A DNA stretch of 17,119 nt, taken from Xanthobacteraceae bacterium (GTDB taxonomy: Bacteria; Pseudomonadota; Alphaproteobacteria; Rhizobiales; Xanthobacteraceae). Each line of letters opens with the position of its first letter. Positions within the stretch are counted from its first letter, which is position 1. Below are positions 1 to 8,141 of this stretch, in pieces. The stretch is taken from contig JASHRY010000141.1 of assembly GCA_030037105.1 (NCBI GenBank), forward strand, positions 1 to 17,119, written 5' to 3'. A program made the translations under genes and the position numbers. The notes under the pieces were generated by a model that was not told the origin of the DNA, did no database searches, and worked only from the letters and a program-made list of their open reading frames with translations.

Positions 1-1604
1 AAACGCACCTGCCCGGCGGTCGTCTGCCGATGGATGAATGTGGCGTTAAGCGGCGCGGCCATGAGCTTCTCGCCGTGCTGCGCGGTGACGTCGACGAAAT
101 AGCCGAGCACGTTGTTGTGCCGGATTTTGAGCGAGCGGATGCCGGTCGTCTCCGCGTAGCGCACCTGCAGGCCGGCGATGACGCGGCGCGATTCGTCGCG
201 CAGCGCCCGTGCCTCATCGAGCACCGGCTCGTAGCCGGCGCGCACGAAGCCGCCATCGCGGCGGTGCGCCGGCAGCTCCTCGGCCAGCGCGCGCGCCAGC
301 TCGGCGGCGAGGGAGCGATCGGGGCGGCGTAATCCGGCAAGCGCCTGCGCGAGATCGCGCGGGAGCGAGGCCAGCGCGGAAAGCCGCTCGGAAAATTCCA
401 CCGCGGCCGAGATCCCATGGTGGATCGCCGCGAGGTCGCGCGGCCCGCCACGGCCGATCACGATACGCGCAAGGGCGCGCGCGAGATCGGGCACGGTGTT
501 CAGCCGTTCGCGCAGCTCGGCGCGCATGGCGGCGTCGTTGACCAACGCGGCGACGGCGTCGAGCCGGTGCGCAATCTCGGCCGGATCGGTGAGCGGAGCG
601 GCGAGCCGCTGCGCCAGCAGCCGCGACCCGGCCGCCGTGACCGTGCGGTCGACGGCGGCGAGGAGCGAGCCGCGGCGCTCACCGGCAAGCGTGCGCACGA
701 GTTCGAGGTTGCCACGCGTGGCCTGGTCGATCGCGAGTGTGGCTCCTGCGGCCTCGCGCACCGGCGGCGACAGCGGCGGACGTTTGCCGATCTGCGTGCG
801 CTCGACATAGGTGACGGCCGCGGCCGCTGCTGCCAGCTCGACGCGTGACAGCGCGCCGAAGGAAGCCGTCGTCGCCACCCCGAAGAACGCGGCGAGCCGC
901 CGCTCGGCGGTCGCGCCGTCGAACACGTCGCGGGCGAGCGGCGTCACCGCCGGCAGCGAGCGCAAATACGGCGCGAGCTCCGGGTCGGAGTAGAGAGCGT
1001 CGGAGACGATAATCTCGCTCGGCTCGATGCGCGCGATCTCGGCGGCAAGCCCCGGCCGGTCGCATTCGGCGAGGCGGAACTCGCCGGTGGAAATGTCGAT
1101 CCAGGCGAGCGCAAAGCGCTCTTCGGTCGAGGACAGACGCGCGCGCGCAACCGCGAGCAGGTAATTGTTGCGCCTGGCGTCGAGAAGGGAATCCTCGGTC
1201 AGCGTGCCCGGCGTCACCAGCCGCACCACGTCGCGGCGCACTACGCTCTTGGCGCCGCGCTTTCTCGCCTCCGCGGGATCTTCGAGCTGCTCGCAGACGG
1301 CGACGCGGTGGCCGAGCGCGATCAGGCGGTGCAGATATTCGTCGGCGCGTTCGATCGGGACGCCGCACATCGGAATGTCGCGGTCGAGATGCCGGCCGCG
1401 CTTGGTGAGCATGATGCCGAGCGCGCGCGAAGCGACTTCGGCGTCGTCGAAGAACAGCTCGTAGAAATCGCCCATCCGGTAGAACAGCAGGCAATCCGGA
1501 TTGGCGGCTTTGATCTCGATGTACTGCTCCATCATCGGGGTGACGCGTCCAGGCTCCGGCGAAACCGCGGAATCGCCAATCATGGTGGGACGCGCAGCAT
1601 CCAT
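1..1604 (-). CDS. mutS: DNA mismatch repair protein MutS, N-terminal part (runs off the left edge)
   Basis: MutS binds mispaired or looped bases and starts methyl-directed mismatch repair in the cytoplasm. The frame is open from an ATG at 1604 to the window edge, about 534 codons of a protein usually near 900. After a short N-terminal tail it reads [14 protein letters not shown], then the mismatch-recognition motif [12 protein letters not shown] with Phe47 and Glu49 as the F-x-E pair that stacks on and contacts the mispair. The connector, core and clamp regions follow; the last readable residues ([13 protein letters not shown]) match the lever/clamp region just before the ATPase domain. The Walker A ATPase and helix-turn-helix part is outside the window. 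A second in-frame ATG at 1583 and the pair at 1532-1535 are alternative starts; the last would remove only the variable tail. It has no evident functional link to the transport genes upstream of it. Confidence 0.97.
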   Translation of the reverse strand, partial: MDAARPTMIGDSAVSPEPGRVTPMMEQYIEIKAANPDCLLFYRMGDFYELFFDDAEVASRALGIMLTKRGRHLDRDIPMCGVPIERADEYLHRLIALGHRVAVCEQLEDPAEARKRGAKSVVRRDVVRLVTPGTLTEDSLLDARRNNYLLAVARARLSSTEERFALAWIDISTGEFRLAECDRPGLAAEIARIEPSEIIVSDALYSDPELAPYLRSLPAVTPLARDVFDGATAERRLAAFFGVATTASFGALSRVELAAAAAAVTYVERTQIGKRPPLSPPVREAAGATLAIDQATRGNLELVRTLAGERRGSLLAAVDRTVTAAGSRLLAQRLAAPLTDPAEIAHRLDAVAALVNDAAMRAELRERLNTVPDLARALARIVIGRGGPRDLAAIHHGISAAVEFSERLSALASLPRDLAQALAGLRRPDRSLAAELARALAEELPAHRRDGGFVRAGYEPVLDEARALRDESRRVIAGLQVRYAETTGIRSLKIRHNNVLGYFVDVTAQHGEKLMAAPLNATFIHRQTTAGQVR

Positions 1605-1681
1605 AATGAGCGGACGCTAGCAGACGAACGCCGATGGCAAAAGCACGCCGGCGAGCCAATTACCTCGAGAAAACGCGTACG

Positions 1682-2797
1682 CTATCCGGGCTCGACCGAG
1701 GACGCCTTGGACTCGTCTCCGGCGGCGTCTCGTTCGACCGGGGGCTGCGGATCAGGCACGGCTGCGGCGTCCCCGCCGGGAGAAAAATCGGACCGGGACC
1801 GGAACATCCGCAGGCTGTAGCCGACCGGAAGAACCCGGATTCCAAACCTGTCCTCGAGCGTGCCCCATAAACCGCGGGGCAGAAACAACGCGAAGACAAT
1901 GGCGGCCGCGCCCAACCCGACGAGATACCACACCCCGGTTTCGCCGAAGAGATATTCGATCAGGAAGAAAATAACGCCGCCGATGATCGGTCCCTCGAAG
2001 GTGCCGAGCCCGCCCACGAGCACCATGAAGATCATGTAGGCGGTCCACTGAATGCCGAAATAAGTCCGCGGCTGGAACGTTATCGACGTTCCAAGCCAAA
2101 GGCTTCCGGCGAGCGCGCAGCCGAAGGCGGCGAGGAGAAAGATGGTGCGTTTCCCGGCGAGCACCCGCACGCCGACGGATTGCGCCGCGTCCTCGTCGTC
2201 GCGGATCGCCTGCACCGAAGCGCCGAGCCGCCCGCGCAGCAGCGCGAACACAACGGCGAGCAGGCCGACCATCGCCACCAATGCCATCCAGTAATTGTAG
2301 GCGCGGCGGTCATCGGGGCTGATGGCGCTGAGCGCGATCATCGAGACGCCGGTTTCGCCGTTGATGAGGGGATCGAGCGCGACAAGAAGATGCGCAAGCT
2401 CCGCCACGACCCACATGCCAATGGCAAACTCCCCCCCGCGCAGCCGCAGCATAAGCGTCGAGATCGGCAACGAAAGGAGGCCGGCCGCCACCGCGCCGAG
2501 CAGAAGAGCGGGATAAACGCTGACCCCGTAATAGGAGAACTGGATCGCGAAATATGCGCCGAGCCCGAAGAAAGCCTGCTGCCCGACGGAAACAAGACCG
2601 GCATAGCCGGCAAGCGCGTTCCACATCACCGACAGGATCAGATAGATGAACAGCGTGGTGAGGCTGTCGACGATGTTGGCGGCGAACAACAGCGGCGCCA
2701 ATGCCAGCACGACCAAAAGCGCCGCGGCCGCGATGCTTGAAGCGATCGACAGCCGGGTCCAGCGCTCGACGACGAAACCGCGATTGGTGGTGGTCAT
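1682..2797 (-). CDS. LivM-type permease of HAAT-family ABC importer (system 1)
   Basis: This is one of two integral-membrane permease subunits of a LivFGHM-type importer in the inner membrane. The 371-residue product is hydrophobic through residues 20-310. It carries the LivM landmarks GLVSVGQQAFFGLGAY (67-82), a cytoplasmic coupling loop GRLGASVQAIRDDEDAAQ (189-206) that would contact the ATPases, and VGGLGTFEGPIIGG (261-274). A hydrophilic, acidic and proline-rich C-terminal tail of about 35 residues (337-371) extends beyond the usual family end and is probably cytoplasmic. The start ATG overlaps the stop of the LivH-type gene as ATGA (2794-2797), so translation is likely coupled. It is the last gene of system 1; mutS begins 77 bp downstream. 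The family is certain. The substrate is not shown by the sequence; aromatic acids are favoured by context over leucine or valine. Confidence 0.95.
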   Translation of the reverse strand: MTTTNRGFVVERWTRLSIASSIAAAALLVVLALAPLLFAANIVDSLTTLFIYLILSVMWNALAGYAGLVSVGQQAFFGLGAYFAIQFSYYGVSVYPALLLGAVAAGLLSLPISTLMLRLRGGEFAIGMWVVAELAHLLVALDPLINGETGVSMIALSAISPDDRRAYNYWMALVAMVGLLAVVFALLRGRLGASVQAIRDDEDAAQSVGVRVLAGKRTIFLLAAFGCALAGSLWLGTSITFQPRTYFGIQWTAYMIFMVLVGGLGTFEGPIIGGVIFFLIEYLFGETGVWYLVGLGAAAIVFALFLPRGLWGTLEDRFGIRVLPVGYSLRMFRSRSDFSPGGDAAAVPDPQPPVERDAAGDESKASSVEPG

Positions 2798-3696
2798 GAC
2801 CGGCGGGCAAGAAGTCCGTGAATACCGCCGCGACCACGCAGTCCGGTAAGAGCCAGGCGCCCGGCGAGCACTACCAGGAATACCACATGGCCGGTGATGA
2901 GAAATCCCTGCGGATTGATCTGCGCACCGAATGTCTGGGCGACCCCAAGGACGATGCCGCCCACCAGCGTTCCCGACAGCGAGCCGATTCCGCCGATCAC
3001 CACCGCCTCGAAAGCGAAGATAAGCTGTTCCGGTCCGGAATAAGGCGTAAACACCGCCCGCATCGCGAGAAATACGCCCGCCAGCCCGGCGGTGGCGACC
3101 GCGATGGCCGCGGCGGCGGCGTAAACCGCGCGCGCATTGATGCCGACGAGGGCCGCCGTATCGGCATCTTCCGCGGTGGCGCGTATCGCGCGGCCAAGCG
3201 AAGTGTAGGTCAGAAACAACTTCAATCCGCCCAACAACACCACGGCGAGCACGAAAATCAGCGCCGCCAGGTAGCCGATATAGAAGTTGCCGGTTATGGC
3301 CCAGCTGTCATAGGCAAAATCGCCGATATAGGGCGCAAGCGAGCGGGTGTCGGCGCCGAAATATTCGAACAATCCGTTCTCAATGACGATGGCGAGGCCG
3401 AAAGTGGTGAGCAGCGGCACCAGCATTCCGGCGCGCAGGCTGCGTTCCAGCATCCAACGCTGCAGGCCCCAGCCGACAAGCCCCATGAGCGGCAGCACCA
3501 CGACAAGCGCGATGAAAGGCGAGATATCCGTCGTGTTCGCGATCAAAAAAACCAGGCACGCGCTCAGAATGGCGAGATCGCCGTGGGCGAGATTGATGAT
3601 GCGCATCACCCCGAACATGAACGAAAGACCGCAGGCGAGCAGCGCATAATAACCGCCGAGCAGAATGCCGTTGAGGAGCTGCGTGACCCAGATCAT
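2794..3696 (-). CDS. LivH-type permease of HAAT-family ABC importer (system 1)
   Basis: This is the second membrane subunit of system 1 and would pair with the LivM-type permease to form the translocation channel. The 300-residue product has the LivH hallmarks: an N-terminal LLNGILLGGYYALLACGLS helix, MRIINLAHGD at 31-40, the cytoplasmic EAA-like loop TSLGRAIRATAEDADTAALV (165-184), and VIGGIGSLSGTLVGG (233-247). About eight hydrophobic segments can be traced. It overlaps the ATPase gene upstream by ATGA (3693-3696) and the LivM-type gene downstream by ATGA (2794-2797), so all are in one transcript. It is a few residues longer at the C terminus than its system 2 counterpart, ending in a basic, arginine-rich tail. 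No substrate can be read from a permease of this family. Confidence 0.95.
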   Translation of the reverse strand: MIWVTQLLNGILLGGYYALLACGLSFMFGVMRIINLAHGDLAILSACLVFLIANTTDISPFIALVVVLPLMGLVGWGLQRWMLERSLRAGMLVPLLTTFGLAIVIENGLFEYFGADTRSLAPYIGDFAYDSWAITGNFYIGYLAALIFVLAVVLLGGLKLFLTYTSLGRAIRATAEDADTAALVGINARAVYAAAAAIAVATAGLAGVFLAMRAVFTPYSGPEQLIFAFEAVVIGGIGSLSGTLVGGIVLGVAQTFGAQINPQGFLITGHVVFLVVLAGRLALTGLRGRGGIHGLLARRS

Positions 3697-4415
3697 GAGG
3701 TTCGCTGCCGCACTCGCTGCAATCCGAAATAGGCTTCCGTGACCTGCTCGCGGGTCATTTCCCCGGCGTTTCCCTCAAGGATGATGCGGCCTTCGAGCAT
3801 GCAGGCGACACGCGTCGCCACGCCGAGCGCGCGAGCGATGTCCTGCTCGACGAGCACGATCGTGGTGCCCCCGGCGATCAGCCTCTCCAGCGAATGATAT
3901 AGCGCTTCGACCGCGATCGGCGCCAACCCGAGCGACACCTCGTCGAGCAGCAGCAGTTTTGGATTGGTCATCAGGGCACGGCCGATGGCCGTAGCCTGCT
4001 GCTCGCCGCCGGATAAATTGCTGGCGCGGCTGTTGATCCTTGACCGCAGCAGGGGAAAGGCGTCGATCACCGTATCGAGGTTCCAGGGTCCGGCCCTGCC
4101 GTAGGCGCCCGCCACCAGGAGGTTTTCCTTGACCGTCATCCCGGCGAACAGCCGCCGGCCCTCGGGAACGAGCGCAATGCCGCTTCGCAAGCGCGCATAG
4201 GCCGGCACCGCGGTAACGTCGAGATCCTCGAACACAATGCGGCCGGCGACCGGCCGGTGGGCGCCGGCGATCGTACGCAAGAGCGTGGTCTTTCCCGCGC
4301 CGTTCGCCCCGATCAACGCCATTGTCTCCCCCGCCGCGACCTTAAAACTGACCCCACGGACCGCTTGGAGGAGACCATGGCGCGCGTCCAAATGCTCGAC
4401 GGCGAGCAGCGTCAT
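3693..4415 (-). CDS. LivF-type ATP-binding subunit of HAAT-family ABC importer (system 1)
   Basis: This cytoplasmic ATPase powers system 1 together with the LivG-type subunit. The 240-residue protein shows Walker A GANGAGKT (36-43), the LivF-typical ALVPEGRRLFAGMTVKENL (81-99), a canonical signature LSGGE (134-138) and Walker B LLLLDE (154-159) followed by SLGLAP. It has VLVEQD where most ABC ATPases have the H-loop His; Gln at this place is usual in LivF. The frame is open further upstream to 4514, but that part is a shadow of the LivG-type gene. The ATG at 4415 overlaps the LivG stop as ATGA and gives the family's normal length. Its intact signature contrasts with the altered one in its partner. 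Confidence 0.95.
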   Translation of the reverse strand: MTLLAVEHLDARHGLLQAVRGVSFKVAAGETMALIGANGAGKTTLLRTIAGAHRPVAGRIVFEDLDVTAVPAYARLRSGIALVPEGRRLFAGMTVKENLLVAGAYGRAGPWNLDTVIDAFPLLRSRINSRASNLSGGEQQATAIGRALMTNPKLLLLDEVSLGLAPIAVEALYHSLERLIAGGTTIVLVEQDIARALGVATRVACMLEGRIILEGNAGEMTREQVTEAYFGLQRVRQRTS

Positions 4416-5209
4416 GGCGTCCCCCGCCCTCCGATATAGGCGTCGATGACCGCGGCATCGGCAATCACCTCTTCGGGCTTGCCGTCGGCGATGATGCGCC
4501 CGGCGTCCATGCACACCAGGCGCTCGACCACGCGAACGAGCACGTGGACGATGTGCTCGATCCAGACGATCGCCAGTCCGCGTCCGCGCAACACCTGGAT
4601 CGTTTCGACGAGGTTGTTGGCTTCCTCGTCGGTCAGGCCACCCCCGATCTCGTCAAGCAAGAGCACGCGCGGCTCCGTCGCCAACGCCCGCGCGAGCTCC
4701 AAACGCTTGCGATCGAGCAGCCCGAGCGTTTCGGCCCGACGGTTGGCGACATGCAGCATCTGGCAAAGCACAAGCGAGTCAATACAGCACTGGTAGGCCT
4801 GCTGTCCCGACAGACCGCCGCCGGTCGTTGCCGCGACAAGGCAATTTTCGAAGACGGTCATGCCGCCGAACGGACGCGGAATCTGGTGCGAGCGGGCAAT
4901 GCCGAGCCGGCAGCGTTGCGCGGCATCGAACTTCGTTACGTCCGCCCCCTTGAAGCGGACCGCCCCCGCGGAGGGCCGATAAGCCCCCGCCAGCACGTTG
5001 AGCAACGTGGTCTTGCCGGCCCCATTCGGACCGACGATGCCCACCGCTTCGTTGGCAGCGAGCACAAAGTTCACCCCCTCGAGGACCGTCAGCGCCCCGA
5101 AGCGTTGGTAAATATCGGCGCCTACGAGCAGGCCGCCGTCGACACTGCTCGCAGTCGAGTCCTGCAATTTGTCCCTCAGCTCAGCTATAGGGTCGCAGCT
5201 TAGCACCAA
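4412..5209 (-). CDS. LivG-type ATP-binding subunit of HAAT-family ABC importer (system 1)
   Basis: This is the partner ATPase of system 1. It has Walker A GPNGAGKTT (60-68), Q-loop Gln109 in RSHQIPRPF, Walker B VLLLDE (182-187) and H-loop His219 in WIEH. The signature is not LSGGQ or the LivG-type YGQ but LGLLDRK (162-168), followed by a normal RLELARAL helix. The Walker B Glu is followed by Ile (DEI) rather than Pro. With the ATG at 5209 the product is 265 residues and overlaps the end of the binding-protein gene by 29 bp, with about 25 residues ahead of the usual family start. A TTG at 5167, preceded by GAGG at a good distance and lying 14 bp after the upstream stop, is a credible alternative. 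Gene identity is firm; the start is uncertain. Confidence 0.94.
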   Translation of the reverse strand: MVLSCDPIAELRDKLQDSTASSVDGGLLVGADIYQRFGALTVLEGVNFVLAANEAVGIVGPNGAGKTTLLNVLAGAYRPSAGAVRFKGADVTKFDAAQRCRLGIARSHQIPRPFGGMTVFENCLVAATTGGGLSGQQAYQCCIDSLVLCQMLHVANRRAETLGLLDRKRLELARALATEPRVLLLDEIGGGLTDEEANNLVETIQVLRGRGLAIVWIEHIVHVLVRVVERLVCMDAGRIIADGKPEEVIADAAVIDAYIGGRGTP

Positions 5210-6536
5210 TTGGAACGTTTCGGTCGTCGGCGTTATCGACGATCACCAAGTCGAGCTTGTATTTACTGCCCGGCCTGGCCTTCACCCACTGGGCTCCGAT
5301 CAGCGGGGTCGGATAGCAGTTGGGCACCGGCCCCTTGTTCCAATCGACAACACCGACTGTGGTCGTGACCCGGAAATGGCTCAGTGTTTTGATCACATCG
5401 TTCTTATTCTTGGGATCGGCGGTGGCCTTGAGCAGTTCGGCTCCGACATCGAGCAGTGATAGTGTGCCGCCGAGCTGCTGGTTCCATTGCCGTCCCGTGG
5501 TCTTTTCATATCCGTCGGCGAGTTCCTTCGAGGTCCCGCCCGTGAGCGGTGATTTATACGGGAAGGTTGGATGCCAGTAGCACAGGCTCGCGATGTTGTA
5601 GGCGAGCGATCCCAGCGCTTCCATCTGCGACGGAAATAGGCCGGTTTTCGCGATGCTCTGGATTTTTATGGTCTTGGCGAAGCCAAGCTGAGCCGACTGC
5701 CGCCAGAAAGTCGCGAAGTCCGGTGGAATGGGCACGCCGGTGAAAATCTGGACTTTCGCGGCTTTGTACTTCGCAATCTGTGCGGAATAGTCGGTGGTGC
5801 CGTCCTCGTAGCCGCCTGGATCGAACACCGTGAAGCCGGCCTTCTCGAACAGCGGAATCATGTGCTCGCGCAGCGCATTGCCGTCGGCGTCGTTGGGAAA
5901 CATGACGCCGACCTTCTTGTTGGTCGGCACCGCTCCGTTGCTCCATTCCGAGATATAGGCCCTGGCGAATTCGGCGACGCCGAACGAGAAGTGATAGGTC
6001 CACTTGAATGGCGAGGGCTGGCCCGGCTTGGCGCCGCGGCCAAAATACCAAGACTCCCAGGGCAGGATGGTGGAGACGCAAGGCACGCCCGCGGCCTCGC
6101 AGGCGTCGGCGACCGGGTTGACTACTTCCGGCGTCGACGTCGTCAGCATCAGGTCGATGTTGTCGCTGTTGATCAAGACCTTCGCCAATTGGCTGGCGCG
6201 CGATGGATCCGACTGCGAATCCTGGTCGATGATCTCAACCTTGTATGTCTTGCCGCCGGCCGTCAGGCCGTTGGCCAATGCCTTGCGCGCCAGGCTGAGC
6301 ACGTAAGGATCGCCTTCGCCGAAGCCGCCCAGCGGGCCGGTCCTTGGGCTGACAAAGCCGATCTTGATCAGATCGCTGGCTTGCGCGAAGGCCGACGATG
6401 CTTTGCCGGCGAATGCAAGACTGCCAACACCTGCGGCAGCGCGCTTGACGAAATCACGGCGCGAAACGGCGGCGTCGGCAATGCCGGTTATCTGCCGATT
6501 GGCAAGTCGATTCTCGGTCCGTTTATTGGACGGCAT
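5181..6536 (-). CDS. Periplasmic substrate-binding protein of HAAT-family ABC importer (system 1), Tat-type signal
   Basis: This Leu/Ile/Val-binding-protein-like (type I periplasmic) receptor captures the substrate for system 1. The ATG at 6536 is chosen because GGGAG and AAGGAAG lie just upstream; an in-frame ATG at 6626 would add 30 residues with no signal-like character. The 451-residue precursor has a twin-arginine motif SRRDFVK (25-31), a hydrophobic stretch GVGSLAFAG and a probable cleavage site after AFA (about residue 51), so export is probably by Tat, already folded. The mature part begins with LIKIGFVSPRTGPLGGFGEG, the usual first strand and ligand-loop region, and contains FPNDADGNA and PPDFATFW, which are matched in the system 2 receptor. 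It is the first gene of its operon and is divergent from the alcohol dehydrogenase. Ligand unknown; an aromatic acid is a contextual guess. Confidence 0.94.
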   Translation of the reverse strand: MPSNKRTENRLANRQITGIADAAVSRRDFVKRAAAGVGSLAFAGKASSAFAQASDLIKIGFVSPRTGPLGGFGEGDPYVLSLARKALANGLTAGGKTYKVEIIDQDSQSDPSRASQLAKVLINSDNIDLMLTTSTPEVVNPVADACEAAGVPCVSTILPWESWYFGRGAKPGQPSPFKWTYHFSFGVAEFARAYISEWSNGAVPTNKKVGVMFPNDADGNALREHMIPLFEKAGFTVFDPGGYEDGTTDYSAQIAKYKAAKVQIFTGVPIPPDFATFWRQSAQLGFAKTIKIQSIAKTGLFPSQMEALGSLAYNIASLCYWHPTFPYKSPLTGGTSKELADGYEKTTGRQWNQQLGGTLSLLDVGAELLKATADPKNKNDVIKTLSHFRVTTTVGVVDWNKGPVPNCYPTPLIGAQWVKARPGSKYKLDLVIVDNADDRNVPIGAKLRPYS

Positions 6537-6962
6537 CTTCCTTCTCCCGTTTTCAGTTTGAATCGAAGTTCGGTTTTTGAATGAAGTCGGTGGCGTCGTT
6601 CGCTTGCCGGTGTCGCCTTTGGTCAAAAGTTCGCGACGCGCCTCTTGATATTTCTTCTGTCGCTAACTTGTCGACGCGCATTTGATGAAGACACGCTATA
6701 ATTGCCCGCTTTGTTATAACGACGCCACGAGCGCGCCGCCAGCGAAACTTCATTGCAACTTTCCAGAGAGGCGTGCCGCCAAGGGAGATGTCCCGGGAGA
6801 ACTTTTCCGGGCAAAATAATGTTCGCTGGAACGATCGCGGGAATAAGGCGGATCGTCACCCGCGGCTGCGCCCCGACGGACACGATTAATGTGCTAAATG
6901 GGCTTGAGAACAACTCGAACCGCGGGCCGCTTGCAAGAGGGGTTCGCATTCGGAGAGCATTC
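6537..6962. promoter_or_regulatory. Divergent intergenic region between binding protein and alcohol dehydrogenase
   Basis: These 426 bp separate two divergent genes and must hold both promoters. I see no convincing gene. On the plus strand there is a perfect TATAAT (6697-6702) without a good -35 at the usual distance. A perfect 8-bp palindrome GTTATAAC lies at 6713-6720. A 5-bp dyad CCCGG-N10-CCGGG occurs at 6792-6811. A CTTTG-GT-CAAAAG element around 6618-6629 lies close to the binding-protein start. The alcohol dehydrogenase frame stays open upstream to 6753, but that stretch has no domain character. Promoter positions are not fixed by this evidence. Confidence 0.45.
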
Positions 6963-8084
6963 ATGTCAGCTTTCTCGAACGCCGTTAGTGCCGCAGTCGT
7001 GCGCAAGAAAGGCGGCCCCTTCGTCATCGAGAAGCTCCGGCTTAACGAGCCGCGGGTCGACGAGGTGTTGGTGCGCATCGTCGCCACCGGCATGTGCCAC
7101 ACCGACATGGTGGTGCGCGATCAGGTCTACCCGGTGCCGCAGCCGATCGTGCTGGGACACGAAGGCGCCGGTATCGTTGAGAAGGTCGGTTCCAGCGTGA
7201 TCAAGGTGCGACCCGGCGATCATGTGGTCCTGACCTTCATGTCCTGCGGCCGCTGCCACCTCTGCCAAGCGGGGCGGCCGGCCAATTGCATGAACTTCAA
7301 CGCGCACAATTTCAGCGGCGCGCGGGCGGACGGCACCGGCAGCCTGCATGACGATCACGGGCCGGTGCATGACCATTTTTTCGGGCAGTCATCGTTCAGC
7401 ACGTTCGCAGTGGCCAATGAACGCAACGTCGTGAAGGTGTCGAAAGAGGCGCCGCTGGAGCTGCTCGGGCCGCTCGGCTGCGGCATCCAAACGGGCGCGG
7501 GCGCCGTCATAAATGCGCTGAAGGTGGGACCGGGAACGAGCTTTGCGACATTCGGCGCCGGCGCCGTGGGGTTAAGCGCGGTGATGGCGGCCCGCGTGGT
7601 CGGCGCCACGACGATCATTGCCGTCGACGTCGTTCCCGCGCGCCTCGCGCTCGCCAAGGAGCTTGGCGCCACTCATGCCGTCAACGCCAAAGAGCAGGAG
7701 CCCGTCGCCGCGGTGAAAGCCATCACCAACGGCGGGGTCCAGTTCAGCCTTGAAACCACGGCGCTGCCCGACGTGGTGCGCCAGGCCATTGATGCCCTCG
7801 GCGTGCGCGGAACATGCGGTATCGTCGGTGCCGCGCCGCCCGGGACCGAGATCAGAATCGACGTCACCGAATTCATGCAGATGGCGAAGACGATCTACGG
7901 CATCATCGAAGGCGACAGCGTGCCCGACATTTTCATCCCCCGGCTCCTCGACCTGTTCCTGCAGGGACGCTTTCCGTTCGACAAGCTGACCAAATTTTAT
8001 CCGCTCGATCGAATCAACGACGCGGCGCGCGACAGCGAGCGCGGGATTACCGTCAAGCCGATCATCCGTATCGGTAAGATTTAA
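6963..8084 (+). CDS. Zinc-dependent alcohol dehydrogenase, aryl-alcohol (benzyl alcohol) dehydrogenase type
   Basis: This medium-chain dehydrogenase oxidises an alcohol to its aldehyde with NAD+. The 373-residue protein has the catalytic zinc ligands Cys45, His66 with adjacent Glu67 (GHEGAG), and Cys173 (LGCGIQTG). The structural zinc lobe is Cys95, Cys98, Cys101 and Cys109 (SCGRCHLCQAGRPANC). The Rossmann motif is FGAGAVGLSA (197-206), and Asp222 at the end of the second strand favours NAD over NADP. LGPLGCGIQTGAGAV and the FGQSSFSTFAV segment are typical of the aryl-alcohol/geraniol dehydrogenase branch (XylB-like). The ATG at 6963 is set by GGAGAG at 6952-6957 and by homology; the frame runs further upstream without domain content. 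It converges on the aldehyde dehydrogenase that would take its product. Exact alcohol unknown. Confidence 0.93.
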   Translation: MSAFSNAVSAAVVRKKGGPFVIEKLRLNEPRVDEVLVRIVATGMCHTDMVVRDQVYPVPQPIVLGHEGAGIVEKVGSSVIKVRPGDHVVLTFMSCGRCHLCQAGRPANCMNFNAHNFSGARADGTGSLHDDHGPVHDHFFGQSSFSTFAVANERNVVKVSKEAPLELLGPLGCGIQTGAGAVINALKVGPGTSFATFGAGAVGLSAVMAARVVGATTIIAVDVVPARLALAKELGATHAVNAKEQEPVAAVKAITNGGVQFSLETTALPDVVRQAIDALGVRGTCGIVGAAPPGTEIRIDVTEFMQMAKTIYGIIEGDSVPDIFIPRLLDLFLQGRFPFDKLTKFYPLDRINDAARDSERGITVKPIIRIGKI

Positions 8085-8141
8085 GGCGGGCGGCACGCCG
8101 TCGCCGGCCGCCGGCCGCATTCGCGGTTCGTCGCCGGTGGC
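8085..8141. other. Short GC-rich convergent intergenic region
   Basis: These 57 bp separate the two convergent stop codons. They are very GC-rich with repeated GCCGGC units and a small CCGC-ATTC-GCGG hairpin (8115-8126) followed by only two T on the plus strand. This could slow polymerase from both sides, but there is no real T-tract, so an intrinsic terminator is not claimed. Confidence 0.4.

Noticed and set aside
679..1659. A 326-codon minus-strand ORF within the first 1.7 kb
   Set aside because: It is a shadow of mutS. The mutS frame, open to the window edge, shows the family motifs, while this one is Arg/Ala-rich without domains.
1605..1681. Terminator after the LivM-type gene of system 1
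   Set aside because: There is a CGCCGGCG palindrome followed by TTTT on the minus strand, but it leaves no proper loop and the stem would not be stable as drawn.
6753..6962. Upstream extension of the alcohol dehydrogenase by 70 residues
   Set aside because: The good ribosome-binding site and the conserved family N terminus both point to the ATG at 6963.
6537..6962. Sigma-54 promoter for the dehydrogenase or transporter
   Set aside because: No GG-N10-GC element close to the consensus was found on either strand.
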